Assembly: GCF_033063295.1 (NCBI RefSeq)
Contig: NZ_JAWJZH010000001.1
Coordinates: 744,001 to 808,000, forward strand
Direction: 5' to 3'
DNA length: 64,000 nt
From: Nitrosomonas sp. Is35
Lineage (GTDB): Bacteria; Pseudomonadota; Gammaproteobacteria; Burkholderiales; Nitrosomonadaceae
In this document: piece after piece, positions 17,460 through 26,248 of the stretch
Numbering within the stretch: position 1 is the first letter of the stretch
How the letters are laid out: each line of letters begins with the position of its first letter
The notes under the pieces: generated by a model
Database searches by the model: none
What the model was told of the DNA's origin: nothing
Seen by the model: only the letters and a program-made list of their open reading frames with translations
Position numbers and translations under genes: made by a program

Positions 17460-17513
17460 ACTTCTCGCAACAAAGTGTTTATTTTTAAAAAACTTTCCAT
17501 AAGGAGCGTTTCA

Positions 17514-18128
17514 ATGAAAAAATCACTCGTCAGTGCATCCTTGATGTTGTGTTTAATCGGTGGTACCTCGGCGCATGCCACAGTAACGCTGTATACCTCG
17601 CAAGCCGATTATTTGGCGGCGGTCGGAGCAACAACCACCTACATCGACTTTGCCGGATCTCCGGCGCTGACCGTCAACGGCGGCAGCTTCAGCCCGGCGG
17701 TCACGTTCGGAACCTGCGACCTCGGACTGGCAAGTTGCAGTTCCAGCGTGTTTCATAACAGCGACGGCATCACTGATACCGGCGGCGTCGCTGCACCGAA
17801 TTTTGTCGCGGCAGTTGGCGGCCACTTCACCAATCCGGTGCACGCTTTTGCTTTTAACTACATCAGCGGCGGTATGGGTTCCATCGAATTGAACGGATCG
17901 ACAATCGTTCCGGTTGGCAGCACAACCTCGGGATTTGTCGGCATCGTATCGACGGACCCGATTGATGGCTTTGTCGGACTCAATTACATTTTTCCCTCCA
18001 CCGGCGGCCGTGACCGCTACTTCATCGACGATTTCTATATCAACCCAGTCCCGGAACCTGGCGCATGGGCGATGTTGCTCGCTGGATTGGGCTTGTTGGG
18101 ATTCCGTGTGGCCAGAACTCGCGGATAG
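17514..18128 (+). CDS. PEP-CTERM sorting domain protein
   Basis: A 204-residue secreted protein. The signal peptide is MKKSLVSASLMLCLIGGTSAHA. The C-terminus reads VPEPGAWAMLLAGLGLLGF then VARTRG, which is the tripartite PEP-CTERM signal: VPEP motif, hydrophobic helix and basic tail. In the family this is recognised and processed by exosortase (EpsH/XrtA) for export to the surface with the exopolysaccharide. AAGGAG at 17501-17506 sets the start. The middle part (Thr/Gly/Ser-rich, with FINPVHAFAFNYISGG-like beta sequence) is not assigned. The eps genes at 60.4 kb fit the sorting system. Confidence 0.88.
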   Translation: MKKSLVSASLMLCLIGGTSAHATVTLYTSQADYLAAVGATTTYIDFAGSPALTVNGGSFSPAVTFGTCDLGLASCSSSVFHNSDGITDTGGVAAPNFVAAVGGHFTNPVHAFAFNYISGGMGSIELNGSTIVPVGSTTSGFVGIVSTDPIDGFVGLNYIFPSTGGRDRYFIDDFYINPVPEPGAWAMLLAGLGLLGFRVARTRG

Positions 18129-18143
18129 GTTTTATTTTTGAAT

Positions 18144-18231
18144 CGAGTGGAGTCAGAGGCTGTTATGACGGGATAGGGCTCCACTCGTAAAGTAAAACCT
18201 TACAGGATCATTCCTCATAACAGCCGTTTTT
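18144..18231 (+). terminator. Interleaved hairpins after the PEP-CTERM gene, ending in a T-tract
   Basis: GGCTGTTATGA (18158-18168) pairs with TCATAACAGCC (18215-18225), followed by GTTTTTA, which looks like a terminator with a long loop. A second stem, CGAGTGGAG (18144-18152) with CTCCACTCG (18179-18187), interleaves with the first. The two stems can only form together as a pseudoknot. A short AGGA/TCCT hairpin lies within the loop. Confidence 0.55.
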
Positions 18232-18319
18232 ATATCAAGATTGTGTTGTGTTTAAGTGTTGCAGGCGGTACGTATGTTAGGGTAAATTTTTGATAAAAAA
18301 TAAAAAAGAAAAAATCTAT

Positions 18320-18622
18320 TTAAGCGATTTCAAATTTGATTGGTTGCAAATCATCGGTATTGATTGTCTGGCGGGCTTTCCACAAATCATAATGATTTTG
18401 CAGCAACAACCAGCTTTCAGGCGATCTACCCAATACCTTGGAAAGCCGGATCGCCATTTCCGGTGAAATATCGGAAACGCCATTGATTAACCGGTTAAAA
18501 GTGCTTACAGCCACACCCAAACGCTTAGCGATTTGATTAGCGGAAATATCGCTGAACGGATCGATGTACGTTCTTTTAATCAATTCGCCGGGGTGCGGCG
18601 GGTTAAATTGCTGAATTGTCAT
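18320..18622 (-). CDS. higA: HigA-type antitoxin (XRE helix-turn-helix)
   Basis: A 100-residue antitoxin beginning MTIQQFNPPHPGELIKRTYI, the standard HigA/VapI N-terminus, then the helix-turn-helix ANQIAKRLGVAVSTFNRLIN. Members bind DNA to repress their operon and neutralise the HigB toxin. The ATG overlaps the last base of the higB stop codon, so the two are translationally coupled with the toxin first, as usual for higBA. Confidence 0.9.
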   Translation of the reverse strand: MTIQQFNPPHPGELIKRTYIDPFSDISANQIAKRLGVAVSTFNRLINGVSDISPEMAIRLSKVLGRSPESWLLLQNHYDLWKARQTINTDDLQPIKFEIA

Positions 18623-18900
18623 TAGTGATAATCCTCGTAATTCACCACATAAGCATCGCCGTCTTCAAAGCGGAAAACGATGCGCCAGTTTTTATTCACA
18701 TCAATGGCCCAATGGCCTTCCAGTTCGCCTTTCAGTTGATGAAGCCGGTAACCCGGGATATTCATATCGTCGATAGTCACGGCCGCATGCAGAAACGCCA
18801 GTCGATCACGGATTTTTTCAGCATGCGCGATTTGAATACCTGCCATGCTACCGGTGGTAAAGAATTTTTCCAGTCCTTTATGCTTGAAACTTTTGATCAT
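18622..18900 (-). CDS. higB: HigB-type toxin (RelE/ParE superfamily)
   Basis: A 92-residue toxin from the ATG at 18898-18900. It begins MIKSFKHKGLEKFF and ends WRIVFRFEDGDAYVVNYEDYH, the diagnostic HigB C-terminus. Family members cleave mRNA on the ribosome. A frame extending upstream to 18963 exists but adds 21 residues absent in the family. The higA antitoxin follows directly with overlapping codons. Confidence 0.9.
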   Translation of the reverse strand: MIKSFKHKGLEKFFTTGSMAGIQIAHAEKIRDRLAFLHAAVTIDDMNIPGYRLHQLKGELEGHWAIDVNKNWRIVFRFEDGDAYVVNYEDYH

Positions 18901-18999
18901 ATGGGTATGCACATTATAAGATAATTCATTGTTCTGCAATATGGAATGTAACTTGGCAGTCATTGATTCAAGGCTTGCGGTTAGAAATATCCAGGATAG

Positions 19000-19104
19000 T
19001 CACCTGAAGCGGATTTGGAAGCAGCGGAAAAACTGATCGATACTTGTGGCTACCATCGTCGTGATGAAGAGTTGGCCGATGCCAAGCGAGCTTTGTTCGA
19101 TTGA
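19000..19104 (+). pseudogene. C-terminal remnant of an unknown gene
   Basis: The frame from 19000 to 19104 reads SPEADLEAAEKLIDTCGYHR and continues RDEELADAKRALFD before TGA. Its composition (regular charged and hydrophobic spacing) looks like real helical protein, possibly the tail of a TPR or STAND-type protein, but it has no start codon: an in-frame TAG at 18997-18999 precedes it. It is probably what remains of a gene displaced when higBA was inserted. Confidence 0.45.
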
Positions 19105-19161
19105 TTTTTATGAGAATATTTATTCATTTCGACATCACAAAAACAATCAAGGAGTCTGAGC

Positions 19162-19896
19162 ATGCTGAAACAGGTTTGTATCTATATCTCCATCGTACTC
19201 CTGTCCAGTTGTGCGACGCAGCAAAGTAGCATTCAACACGATACTACCGCTGCCTATAACCGCGCAGTCGATGACGCCGCAGTAGCAGAGCAGACTGAGA
19301 TCTACGATCGGCTTTTCGCCATCAATTCAGCGAATCAAGCGTTGCAATGGAAGGACGGCAAGGTGCTGGTGGTAAGCTGGAAGAGCAAGTCTTCTTTTGA
19401 ATCGAACTATAAGAGCCAGACGCATACCGCGCCGCAGGAGAAGTATGTGACTTGGGTGACGGCGGCGCCCCAGTTGCAGGCGTTTTGCCGGGATTTCGTC
19501 AAAAATAATCCGCATGGGGATCTCAATCAGCGGTTGAAGCAATATTTGGGGCTCAATCCGGATTGGCATTACGAGGTGTTTATCGAGCTGTGGGTCGATC
19601 CGGCGGATGTGTTCCGGCCTTGTGTCGATCCGGAGATTGACGACGCCAGTTGTCAGCTCAAATTTGCCGAAGACAAAGTTCCAACGGTGAAGAATATCGC
19701 CGATTATCCGGCTTTCTACAAGAATCTCTATTTCAATGATTTCCGTTATCGCCCCGGCGTGCCGTGGACTGGGCTGGGTTACACCTACGATTGGGGTAAT
19801 CCGGCAAGCCGTGCCGGTGCGAGTGAATATATTCTCAGCCCGGGCTCACCGTATCAAATCGAGCGGGTCGTGGAGACGGCCGAGTATTGCCGCTAA
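19162..19896 (+). CDS. Hypothetical lipoprotein
   Basis: A 244-residue protein with signal peptide MLKQVCIYISIVLLSSC and lipobox LSSC at residues 14-17, so it is predicted to be anchored in the envelope. The mature part contains several Trp/Tyr-rich patches (WHYEVFIELWVDP, YNDFRYRP-like, GLGYTYDWGNP) and four further Cys residues, two in CVDPEIDDASC. AAGGAG sits close before the ATG. The family is not recognised. It is transcribed toward bfr but separated from it by a promoter. Confidence 0.72.
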   Translation: MLKQVCIYISIVLLSSCATQQSSIQHDTTAAYNRAVDDAAVAEQTEIYDRLFAINSANQALQWKDGKVLVVSWKSKSSFESNYKSQTHTAPQEKYVTWVTAAPQLQAFCRDFVKNNPHGDLNQRLKQYLGLNPDWHYEVFIELWVDPADVFRPCVDPEIDDASCQLKFAEDKVPTVKNIADYPAFYKNLYFNDFRYRPGVPWTGLGYTYDWGNPASRAGASEYILSPGSPYQIERVVETAEYCR

Positions 19897-19913
19897 TAAT
19901 CAACTAAACCTAA

Positions 19914-19990
19914 TGATAACGGTATCAAGAATTATTATCGTTTTTAATCAATAATTTGTTGTTGTTTTTGTAGATTCCGGCTCGTATAAT
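19914..19990 (+). promoter_or_regulatory. bfr promoter with upstream Fur-like site
   Basis: TTGTTT (19962-19967) and TATAAT (19985-19990) are 17 nt apart, a strong sigma-70 promoter. Upstream, AAGAATTATTATC (19928-19940) matches the 6-1-6 Fur core at 10 of 12 positions, and TGATAACGGTATCA (19914-19927) forms an adjacent inverted repeat. Because the site lies upstream of the -35, it would suit activation rather than repression. Confidence 0.55.
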
Positions 19991-20083
19991 GCCGAGTGTC
20001 TGCAAAATATTTCACGGCTCTTGTGCGCTGAGAAATCTGCCAAGAGCTGCTTGTGTCATCCAATCGCGTTAAGGAGCAACATC

Positions 20084-20551
20084 ATGAAAGGCAATTCCAA
20101 AATTATCGATTTGCTGAATAAATTGCTGGCTGAGGAATTGACGGCCATAGATCAATATTTCGCCCATTCGCGCATGTATGAAGATTGGGGATTCAGCAAG
20201 CTGTATGAACGCATTGATCACGAAATGGACGATGAAAAGCAACATGCCGATCAGCTGGTTAAACGGATTCTGCTGCTCGAAGGCGTGCCGGTGATCGGCA
20301 ACCGCAGCGCGTTGCGGATTGGCCGGGACGTGCCGGAGATGTTGCAGAATGATCTGGCGCTGGAACGTTCGGTGATTGTCGCGTTACGCGACGCTATCGC
20401 GATTTGCGAACAGGAACGCGATTATCAAACGCGGGAAATTCTCGAGAACTTGTTGGCCGAAACCGAGGAAGACCATGCGCATTGGCTGGAACAGCAATTA
20501 GGATTGATCAACCGGGTAGGGCTACAGAATTATTTGCAATCGCAGATGTGA
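20084..20551 (+). CDS. bfr: Bacterioferritin subunit
   Basis: A 155-residue bacterioferritin beginning MKGNSKIIDLLNKLLAEEL. The ferroxidase ligands are conserved: Glu18, Glu51, His54, Glu94, and Glu128/His131 in TEEDHAHW. The residue that corresponds to the heme-ligating Met52 of E. coli Bfr is Lys52 (DEKQHAD), so this subunit probably cannot bind heme in the usual way. Such subunits pair with a heme-binding partner in some species. Function: oxidation of Fe2+ and storage of iron inside a 24-mer. AAGGAG precedes the ATG. The promoter has a Fur-like site upstream. Confidence 0.92.
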   Translation: MKGNSKIIDLLNKLLAEELTAIDQYFAHSRMYEDWGFSKLYERIDHEMDDEKQHADQLVKRILLLEGVPVIGNRSALRIGRDVPEMLQNDLALERSVIVALRDAIAICEQERDYQTREILENLLAETEEDHAHWLEQQLGLINRVGLQNYLQSQM

Positions 20552-20562
20552 TTGTGGATGTA

Positions 20563-20600
20563 TCGCTCATGCTGCAAGGAATGGACTGCGTCATGAGCGA
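20563..20600 (+). terminator. Hairpin after bfr
   Basis: TCGCTCATG (20563-20571) pairs perfectly with CATGAGCGA (20592-20600); TGCA/TGCG just inside may lengthen the stem. No T-tract follows, so termination is uncertain. Confidence 0.4.
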
Positions 20601-20840
20601 TCGCTTCAAACTGGTTTCGTATTCACGAAATCACGACCGGTCAGGATTCACCTGGTAGCCTGAACAATAGATCCTCAACCGGCTACCGGTTGTTGCAACG
20701 AATACCCTCTGAAATTTGTCATTGCTTGCGGAATCAGAAAAACGCATTCCGGGGTACGATTCCGCATATAATCACAACGTTAGTGCAGCTTAATCCGCTA
20801 TTGGCCGGATCAATCCTCTTCTATAACCAATTTTATTTGC

Positions 20841-23690
20841 ATGCTGGATCAGACCCGAACATCAACTGGAGTGTCTTTGAAGATCATACGGCACAATGCT
20901 TTTGCGGCTACCGGTTATGCCTTGTTAGGCTTCCTGGGGTTGTTGCTTGCGATTCCGCCGGGTTATGCGAGTCCGGTGTTTCCCGCCGCTGGTTTGGCGC
21001 TGGCGCTGACGCTGGTGTCGGGTTATCGCGTGTTACCGGGCATCTGGATCGGTTCGATGGGACTCAATATCTGGGTTGCATGGAATCATAACGTTTTCAC
21101 GCAGGATAGTATCCTGATCGCTGCGTTTTTAGGCGTGGGCGCGATGCTGCAAGCCGCGATAGGGGCTTGGCTCGTGCGACGGTATATCAAGGACCGCTGG
21201 CAAACGTTGATGCGGGAACAAGAGATCTTCGCTTTTTTTCTGCTGGGTGGCCCGTTGTCTTGCGTGATTTCAGCCAGTGCCGCGCATCTGACGCTGTTTT
21301 TTTCTGGCGCTATCCATGCGGACGATATCTCCTGGTCGTGGTGGAACTGGTGGGCCGGTGATACTTTCGGGGTGCTTGTCTTCGCACCATTGTCGCTGGC
21401 TTTTTTCGGCAAGCAATCCTACTGGAAAACGCGGAAGACCGTCATTGCACCCATTACGCTGATTCTGGTGGTGTTGATCGTGACCGGGTTCGTTAACACA
21501 TCGAAACTCGAAAACAGGCAACAGCAAGCGGAAATTCAAGGCATAGGACAAAACATCGCTTTCCAGTTACAGGAACGTTTCAATGCCTACAACGAAACGC
21601 TATCGGCATTGCGGCGCTTGGCCGAGCTGAATCCGGCTATGAGCTTCCAGCAATTCGATTACTTTACCCAAGAAATACTACAGGAATCTCAAGGTATTGC
21701 AGGATTAAGCTACAATTATTTTGTGCGTGACCGGGACCGGAAACACTTTGAACGGGCTCAATCAGGAGGTGTTCCCGGGGAACCTTTCCGGATAACCGAA
21801 ATGGATGCGCAGGGCGAATTAACCGTAGCAAGCAAGCGGCCGGAGTATATTGTCGTGACCTATATCACGCCGCTTGGAAGCAATCAAAAAGCGATCGGTT
21901 ACGATATTTATTCCAATCCTATTCGAGCAGAAGCCATTGACCGCGCCCGGCATTCCGGACGGCCAGCAGCGACCGGTCTGATCAATCTGGTACAGGATCA
22001 GCACAATAAGGCCGGCATATTGGTACTGCACCCTACCCACCGCCAGAATTTTGATCAAAATGGCAAGGAACATTCGCCGGAATTTATCGGTTTTGTGGTG
22101 GGTGCATTGAAAATTCCCGATATGGTCAACTCCGCTGTTGGTAACGTTGCAGCACCCGGTATTGTTTTTCAACTACGGGATTCTGCCGGGCAACGCGACA
22201 GTCAACTGTTGTTCAGTTCTGCGCCGGGAGTTGCAGCAGATCCTTATTTCGATTGGCGGACAACATTGATGATGGCCGATCGCAGCTGGGAATTGGTCAT
22301 TTTTCCGGATGCGAAATGGCTGAGTGCGCACCGGCCATGGCAGGCGTGGGCGCTGTGCTTCGCCGGGTTGCTCGTGGCCAGCATGCTGCAAATGCTGATG
22401 CTGGTCACTACAGGCCGGACTCTGCTGATTCAGGAAACCGTCGATGAGCAGACGGCGCAATTGCGCGCGAACAGCGAAGCGCTCCGGCAAGCTATGGTCG
22501 CGGCGGAATCGGCCAATTTGGCCAAGAGCCAGTTTCTGGCCACCATGTCGCATGAAATCCGCACGCCGCTGAATGGCATTCTGGGCATGGCCTACCTGCT
22601 TCAAATGCCGGACATCAACGATAACGAGCGATTGGATTATGCCCGGGTGATCATCACTTCCGGCAATAACTTGCTGGTCATACTCAACGATATCCTTGAT
22701 TTGTCCAAAATCGAGGCCGGACAGATCAAATTGGAAAGTCATGTTTTTGATCCCGGGCAACTGCTGCTGGAAACGGCGGCGTTATTTGCCGAGAGTGCGA
22801 ATACGAAAGGACTGGCACTGGATGTGTCATGGCACGGAGAGCCGCACATGCGCTACTGCTCGGATTCGTTCAGAATAAGCCAGATGCTGGCCAATCTGGT
22901 CAACAATGCCATCAAGTTTACGCCGCAAGGTTTCGTGCGTATCGAAGCACGCGAACTCAGAAGTGCATCCGCGGAAACCTTGCTGGAATTTGTGGTGACC
23001 GATAGCGGCATTGGCATTCCCGCGGACAAGTACGATAAATTGTTTAAACCATTCTCCCAAGTGGATGCCTCGACCACCCGTCAATACGGCGGTACCGGTC
23101 TTGGATTATCCATCGTGCATCATTTGGCCAAATTGCTGGGAGGCAGCGTTGGCGTCGAAAGCCAGGAAGGCAAGGGCACGAGAATATGGTTCCGGGTCCG
23201 TGCTAACCCGGCCAGTGGCGGCGATGCAGACAATCTTGCCGCAAGCGATACCCGTATCACCGGCGAAGTGCCGGTAAGAACAGCTGCTCCGCAAACCGGG
23301 GTGATTTTAGTGGCTGAAGATAATGCGATCGGCCGCACGGTCATCGTTGCTTTACTGGAGAAACAAGGATTCCGCTGCAAAGTTGTTGAAAATGGACAGG
23401 AAGCGGTGAATGCAGTGATACAGGGATTGCAACCGGCGCTTGTGCTGATGGATTGCGAAATGCCGGTGATGAACGGGTATCAAGCGACAGAGAAAATCCG
23501 GCAATGGGAACGGGAAACCGGAAACACGCATCTACCCATTATCGCCTTGACTGCGAATGCCTTCGAGGATAACCGTCAGCGCTGTTTTGCCGCAGGCATG
23601 GATGATTTTCTGACCAAACCCGTCAATATGAATCTGCTGGTGGTGACGCTGAACAAGTGGATCAACCGGCACACCGGCTCCAATCGCTAG
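20841..23690 (+). CDS. Hybrid sensor histidine kinase (MASE1-CHASE-HisKA-HATPase-REC)
   Basis: A 949-residue membrane kinase. Residues 15-220 hold a multi-span MASE1-like domain (SPVFPAAGLALALTLVSGYR). A CHASE-type extracytoplasmic sensor follows (about 225-500, with NETLSALRRLAELNP), then one span, a HisKA domain with MSHEIRTPLNGILGM (His571), an ATPase domain with IKFTPQG, DSGIGIP and GGTGLGLSI, and a C-terminal receiver with VLMDCEMPVMNG (Asp871). It should autophosphorylate and pass phosphate internally to its receiver. No output regulator is adjacent, so the partner (perhaps an Hpt protein) must lie elsewhere. CHASE domains sense small extracellular ligands; the ligand here is unknown. 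Confidence 0.9.
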   Translation: MLDQTRTSTGVSLKIIRHNAFAATGYALLGFLGLLLAIPPGYASPVFPAAGLALALTLVSGYRVLPGIWIGSMGLNIWVAWNHNVFTQDSILIAAFLGVGAMLQAAIGAWLVRRYIKDRWQTLMREQEIFAFFLLGGPLSCVISASAAHLTLFFSGAIHADDISWSWWNWWAGDTFGVLVFAPLSLAFFGKQSYWKTRKTVIAPITLILVVLIVTGFVNTSKLENRQQQAEIQGIGQNIAFQLQERFNAYNETLSALRRLAELNPAMSFQQFDYFTQEILQESQGIAGLSYNYFVRDRDRKHFERAQSGGVPGEPFRITEMDAQGELTVASKRPEYIVVTYITPLGSNQKAIGYDIYSNPIRAEAIDRARHSGRPAATGLINLVQDQHNKAGILVLHPTHRQNFDQNGKEHSPEFIGFVVGALKIPDMVNSAVGNVAAPGIVFQLRDSAGQRDSQLLFSSAPGVAADPYFDWRTTLMMADRSWELVIFPDAKWLSAHRPWQAWALCFAGLLVASMLQMLMLVTTGRTLLIQETVDEQTAQLRANSEALRQAMVAAESANLAKSQFLATMSHEIRTPLNGILGMAYLLQMPDINDNERLDYARVIITSGNNLLVILNDILDLSKIEAGQIKLESHVFDPGQLLLETAALFAESANTKGLALDVSWHGEPHMRYCSDSFRISQMLANLVNNAIKFTPQGFVRIEARELRSASAETLLEFVVTDSGIGIPADKYDKLFKPFSQVDASTTRQYGGTGLGLSIVHHLAKLLGGSVGVESQEGKGTRIWFRVRANPASGGDADNLAASDTRITGEVPVRTAAPQTGVILVAEDNAIGRTVIVALLEKQGFRCKVVENGQEAVNAVIQGLQPALVLMDCEMPVMNGYQATEKIRQWERETGNTHLPIIALTANAFEDNRQRCFAAGMDDFLTKPVNMNLLVVTLNKWINRHTGSNR

Positions 23691-23707
23691 AAAGATTATT
23701 CAATCCG

Positions 23708-24313
23708 TTACCAGTAACGGAAATTGCCCGTATCCAAGTGAACAAAGTTGGAAGAAGGATAATAACCGACGCCACCGGCTTGCAGTGACATCGCAGCAGA
23801 ACGGATATCGGAGAGTTTGCGGCCTGGCAGGCGGATGTCGATGGCTTTGCCGTGCGTATGCATGCTGTTTTTGGCGACGCCGCCGCTTTGTTCGGCCAGT
23901 TTGGCATTGGTGGCAGGTGAACGGTAGGCGGAGATGACATGGAATTCTTGCCGGGTGCCTAAGCGGTGTTGCAATAAATAGAGTAAGTCGAACAGGTCGG
24001 GATCGATGGAACGCCGGTCGCCGGTGCGGTGATCGCGCAATACGTGGTTGATCGCGCGCATGCCTTCGGGAATATAGCGGCCATTGGCCCAAAACACGGC
24101 TTGTGTGCGCTCGCCGGTATGTAAGTTAAGGAAACTGAGTTTCTTTTCAAATGGTCTTCTGATTGCTGCATGCACGGTCGATGCCGTCATGGGTAGCGCC
24201 AGTGCGGCGCATGCGCCTAATCCTGCACGTAAAAAACGGCGGCGGCTTAATTCTGGTGTTTGTTCTGATTCTGATTTTGATGAGTTTGCTTGATTGAATA
24301 AACTTCGTATCAT
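23708..24313 (-). CDS. DUF882/MepK-like murein endopeptidase, Tat-exported
   Basis: A 201-residue protein of the YcbK (MepK, peptidase M15-like) family. The N-terminus carries the twin-arginine signal LSRRRFLRAGLGACAALAL. The mature domain has LNLHTGE, ISAYRSPATNAKLAEQSGG, NSMHTHGKAIDIRLPG and a final FVHLDTGNFRYW; the His and Asp residues in these motifs are the zinc ligands of the family. E. coli MepK cuts peptide crosslinks in murein, including the L,D type made by YcbB-like enzymes. The next gene on the same strand is such an enzyme, 50 nt upstream, so the two form a functional pair. Confidence 0.88.
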   Translation of the reverse strand: MIRSLFNQANSSKSESEQTPELSRRRFLRAGLGACAALALPMTASTVHAAIRRPFEKKLSFLNLHTGERTQAVFWANGRYIPEGMRAINHVLRDHRTGDRRSIDPDLFDLLYLLQHRLGTRQEFHVISAYRSPATNAKLAEQSGGVAKNSMHTHGKAIDIRLPGRKLSDIRSAAMSLQAGGVGYYPSSNFVHLDTGNFRYW

Positions 24314-24363
24314 CGGCTGTTTTCTCCCTGAAAATCTTGCGAATGTGTGCGAATAATCAATTG

Positions 24364-26001
24364 CTACCAGCGAGCATAACGCAAAGTGCTTGAATCCCGG
24401 TCATAAATATCGGGGTAAAAATGTACTAATTTGTCTGGCCCATTAGTCCAGGCCGTAATATACACTAAGTAAATCGGCAGCGGTTTAGGTAAATGCGTGG
24501 TGATGGTTTTGTCGCCTTCCATGTTTTCCGTGAATTTTTCCCATAAACTTTCTTTGTTCAAAGCGAAAGCCGCCAATTCCAGCGGTTTTTCCAGCCGGAT
24601 GCAGCCGGAGCTGAATGTGCGGATATCTCTCTGGAACAGCGATTTGGATGGCGTATCGTGCAGATAGATATCGAAAGAATTGGCGAACATGAACTTGAGC
24701 CGGCCCAGTGCGTTGTGTTTGCCGGGATCCTGGCGCAGAACATAAGGGAATCCTCGCTTGAGGCTATGCCAGTCGATGGTGTCCGGGTCGATGGGTTCGC
24801 CGTTGCGGTTATTGCCGGGATAAATCTTGAAACCGCCATTCGTGAAGAACATCGGGTCGCTTTGCTGCTTTGGCAGCAAGTCCTTGGTGGCGATACTCAC
24901 CGGAACGTTCCAATAGGGATTGATCACCATGTGCGACAACGCGCCGTTGAAACTGGGCGTGCTGCGGTAATCGCGCCCGACGATGATGCGCATATCCAGC
25001 ACTTGCTCGTCGTTTTCAAACGCGGAAAGCTTGAAACCGGCGGTATTCACCAGCAAATAGCGCGCCCCCAAATTTTCCGGCAGCCAGCGCAAGCGCTCCA
25101 TGTTGATGCGCAGCTGGCGGATTTTCCAGGTCAGCGGCCGGTTCATGGCGCGCAGGGTGTTTTTGCCGATCACGCCATCGCTGTTCAAACCATGCTGCGC
25201 TTGAAAGGCCTTGACCGCCGTCACCAGCTCGGGATCGTAGTGCTGATTTCCGCTGGCGGCGATGTGATATTCGGCAACACCGTCGGCCGCATACGCTTGC
25301 AGCATGCGCTGACGGATCAAGGGAATGTGCGGGTGTGTGTCGCCCGGCCGTATCGAGGGTGAACTGGGAATATGCACCCACTCGGTGTGATTACCGGCGA
25401 GCTGGCGGTAGTGTGCCAATGTTTGCTTGAGCGACTGATAACCGGGATGCTTCGGGGATAGTTCATCGAACGCTTGGTGCAAGCGGTTTTTCTTGAGCGC
25501 TTCCTGCAAGAATGCGACGGCATCGAAGGTACGCTGTGGGATGTGCCAATCCTTGTCAGCCGCGGCGGCTGTCAAATGACCGCGCGCTAAATCCCGCGCC
25601 AGCATCAGCACGGCATGCGTTGTCAGCACTTCCAGCTCGACTGCTGCGGATGAAGATCGTCCGGCGTGATGCTGCAATTGCTGTAAATGTTGTAGTTGAT
25701 AATCTTCGCTATCCAGCCCTTCGGTTTCCGCGCTGGCGATAAACGTTAACGCCGTGTCGAGCAAAGCCGATGCCGGGTTTGCCGTGACCCATACCGGCTG
25801 GGAATTCCGCGCGGCATAGAATCGTTGCAAGTCGGCAAGCCCGTTTTTGTTTAGCGAAAGCGCCGAAGGTTTTGCGAGTTGCCGTTCGATTTCTTTTGCA
25901 TCCGCGATCAGCGCGAGGGTGATCGATGGATTGAACAGAAGAAACAAACAACAGAAAAACTGAAAATGCGGTAAGAAAAGTTTATTTTGAAAGCGGGGCA
26001 C
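24364..26001 (-). CDS. YcbB-like L,D-transpeptidase
   Basis: A 545-residue L,D-transpeptidase. A hydrophobic signal (LFLPHFQFFCCLFLLF) comes just after the start; then a scaffold region, a peptidoglycan-binding motif (VTAVKAFQAQHGLNSDGVIG) and the YkuD catalytic domain ending HDTPSKSLF and SSGCIRLEKP, where the Cys is the nucleophile. It forms 3-3 crosslinks or attaches proteins to murein. The GTG at 25999-26001 is chosen: AAGGA lies about 8 nt upstream and the signal peptide begins there. An open frame continues upstream to 26199 but contains no signal-like sequence before this point. Paired with the MepK-like gene downstream. Confidence 0.88.
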   Translation of the reverse strand: MPRFQNKLFLPHFQFFCCLFLLFNPSITLALIADAKEIERQLAKPSALSLNKNGLADLQRFYAARNSQPVWVTANPASALLDTALTFIASAETEGLDSEDYQLQHLQQLQHHAGRSSSAAVELEVLTTHAVLMLARDLARGHLTAAAADKDWHIPQRTFDAVAFLQEALKKNRLHQAFDELSPKHPGYQSLKQTLAHYRQLAGNHTEWVHIPSSPSIRPGDTHPHIPLIRQRMLQAYAADGVAEYHIAASGNQHYDPELVTAVKAFQAQHGLNSDGVIGKNTLRAMNRPLTWKIRQLRINMERLRWLPENLGARYLLVNTAGFKLSAFENDEQVLDMRIIVGRDYRSTPSFNGALSHMVINPYWNVPVSIATKDLLPKQQSDPMFFTNGGFKIYPGNNRNGEPIDPDTIDWHSLKRGFPYVLRQDPGKHNALGRLKFMFANSFDIYLHDTPSKSLFQRDIRTFSSGCIRLEKPLELAAFALNKESLWEKFTENMEGDKTITTHLPKPLPIYLVYITAWTNGPDKLVHFYPDIYDRDSSTLRYARW

Positions 26002-26248
26002 GCAGCGGTTCCTTTGCTGGACAGTGTTATTAAATGTAGTTGCCGGGATTTTATCATCAATGCCGTGTTGCCACGTACCGGCCTGAAAGGTGCAATCACC
26101 GCTCATTTCTAAATTTTTGCGATCATTGGCTCCAAACATTTTCTGACAGCAGCGCATTTGACTGTATCCCCGCCTTTCCGTATATTTTTCCCGCAACAAA
26201 AACGGTTTCCCGTTTCCCTGTATAAATCATTGAGAAAAAATACCAATC

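Noticed and set aside
24658..25362. 234-residue plus-strand frame inside the L,D-transpeptidase gene
   Set aside because: Antisense shadow; the minus strand has peptidoglycan-binding and catalytic Cys motifs.
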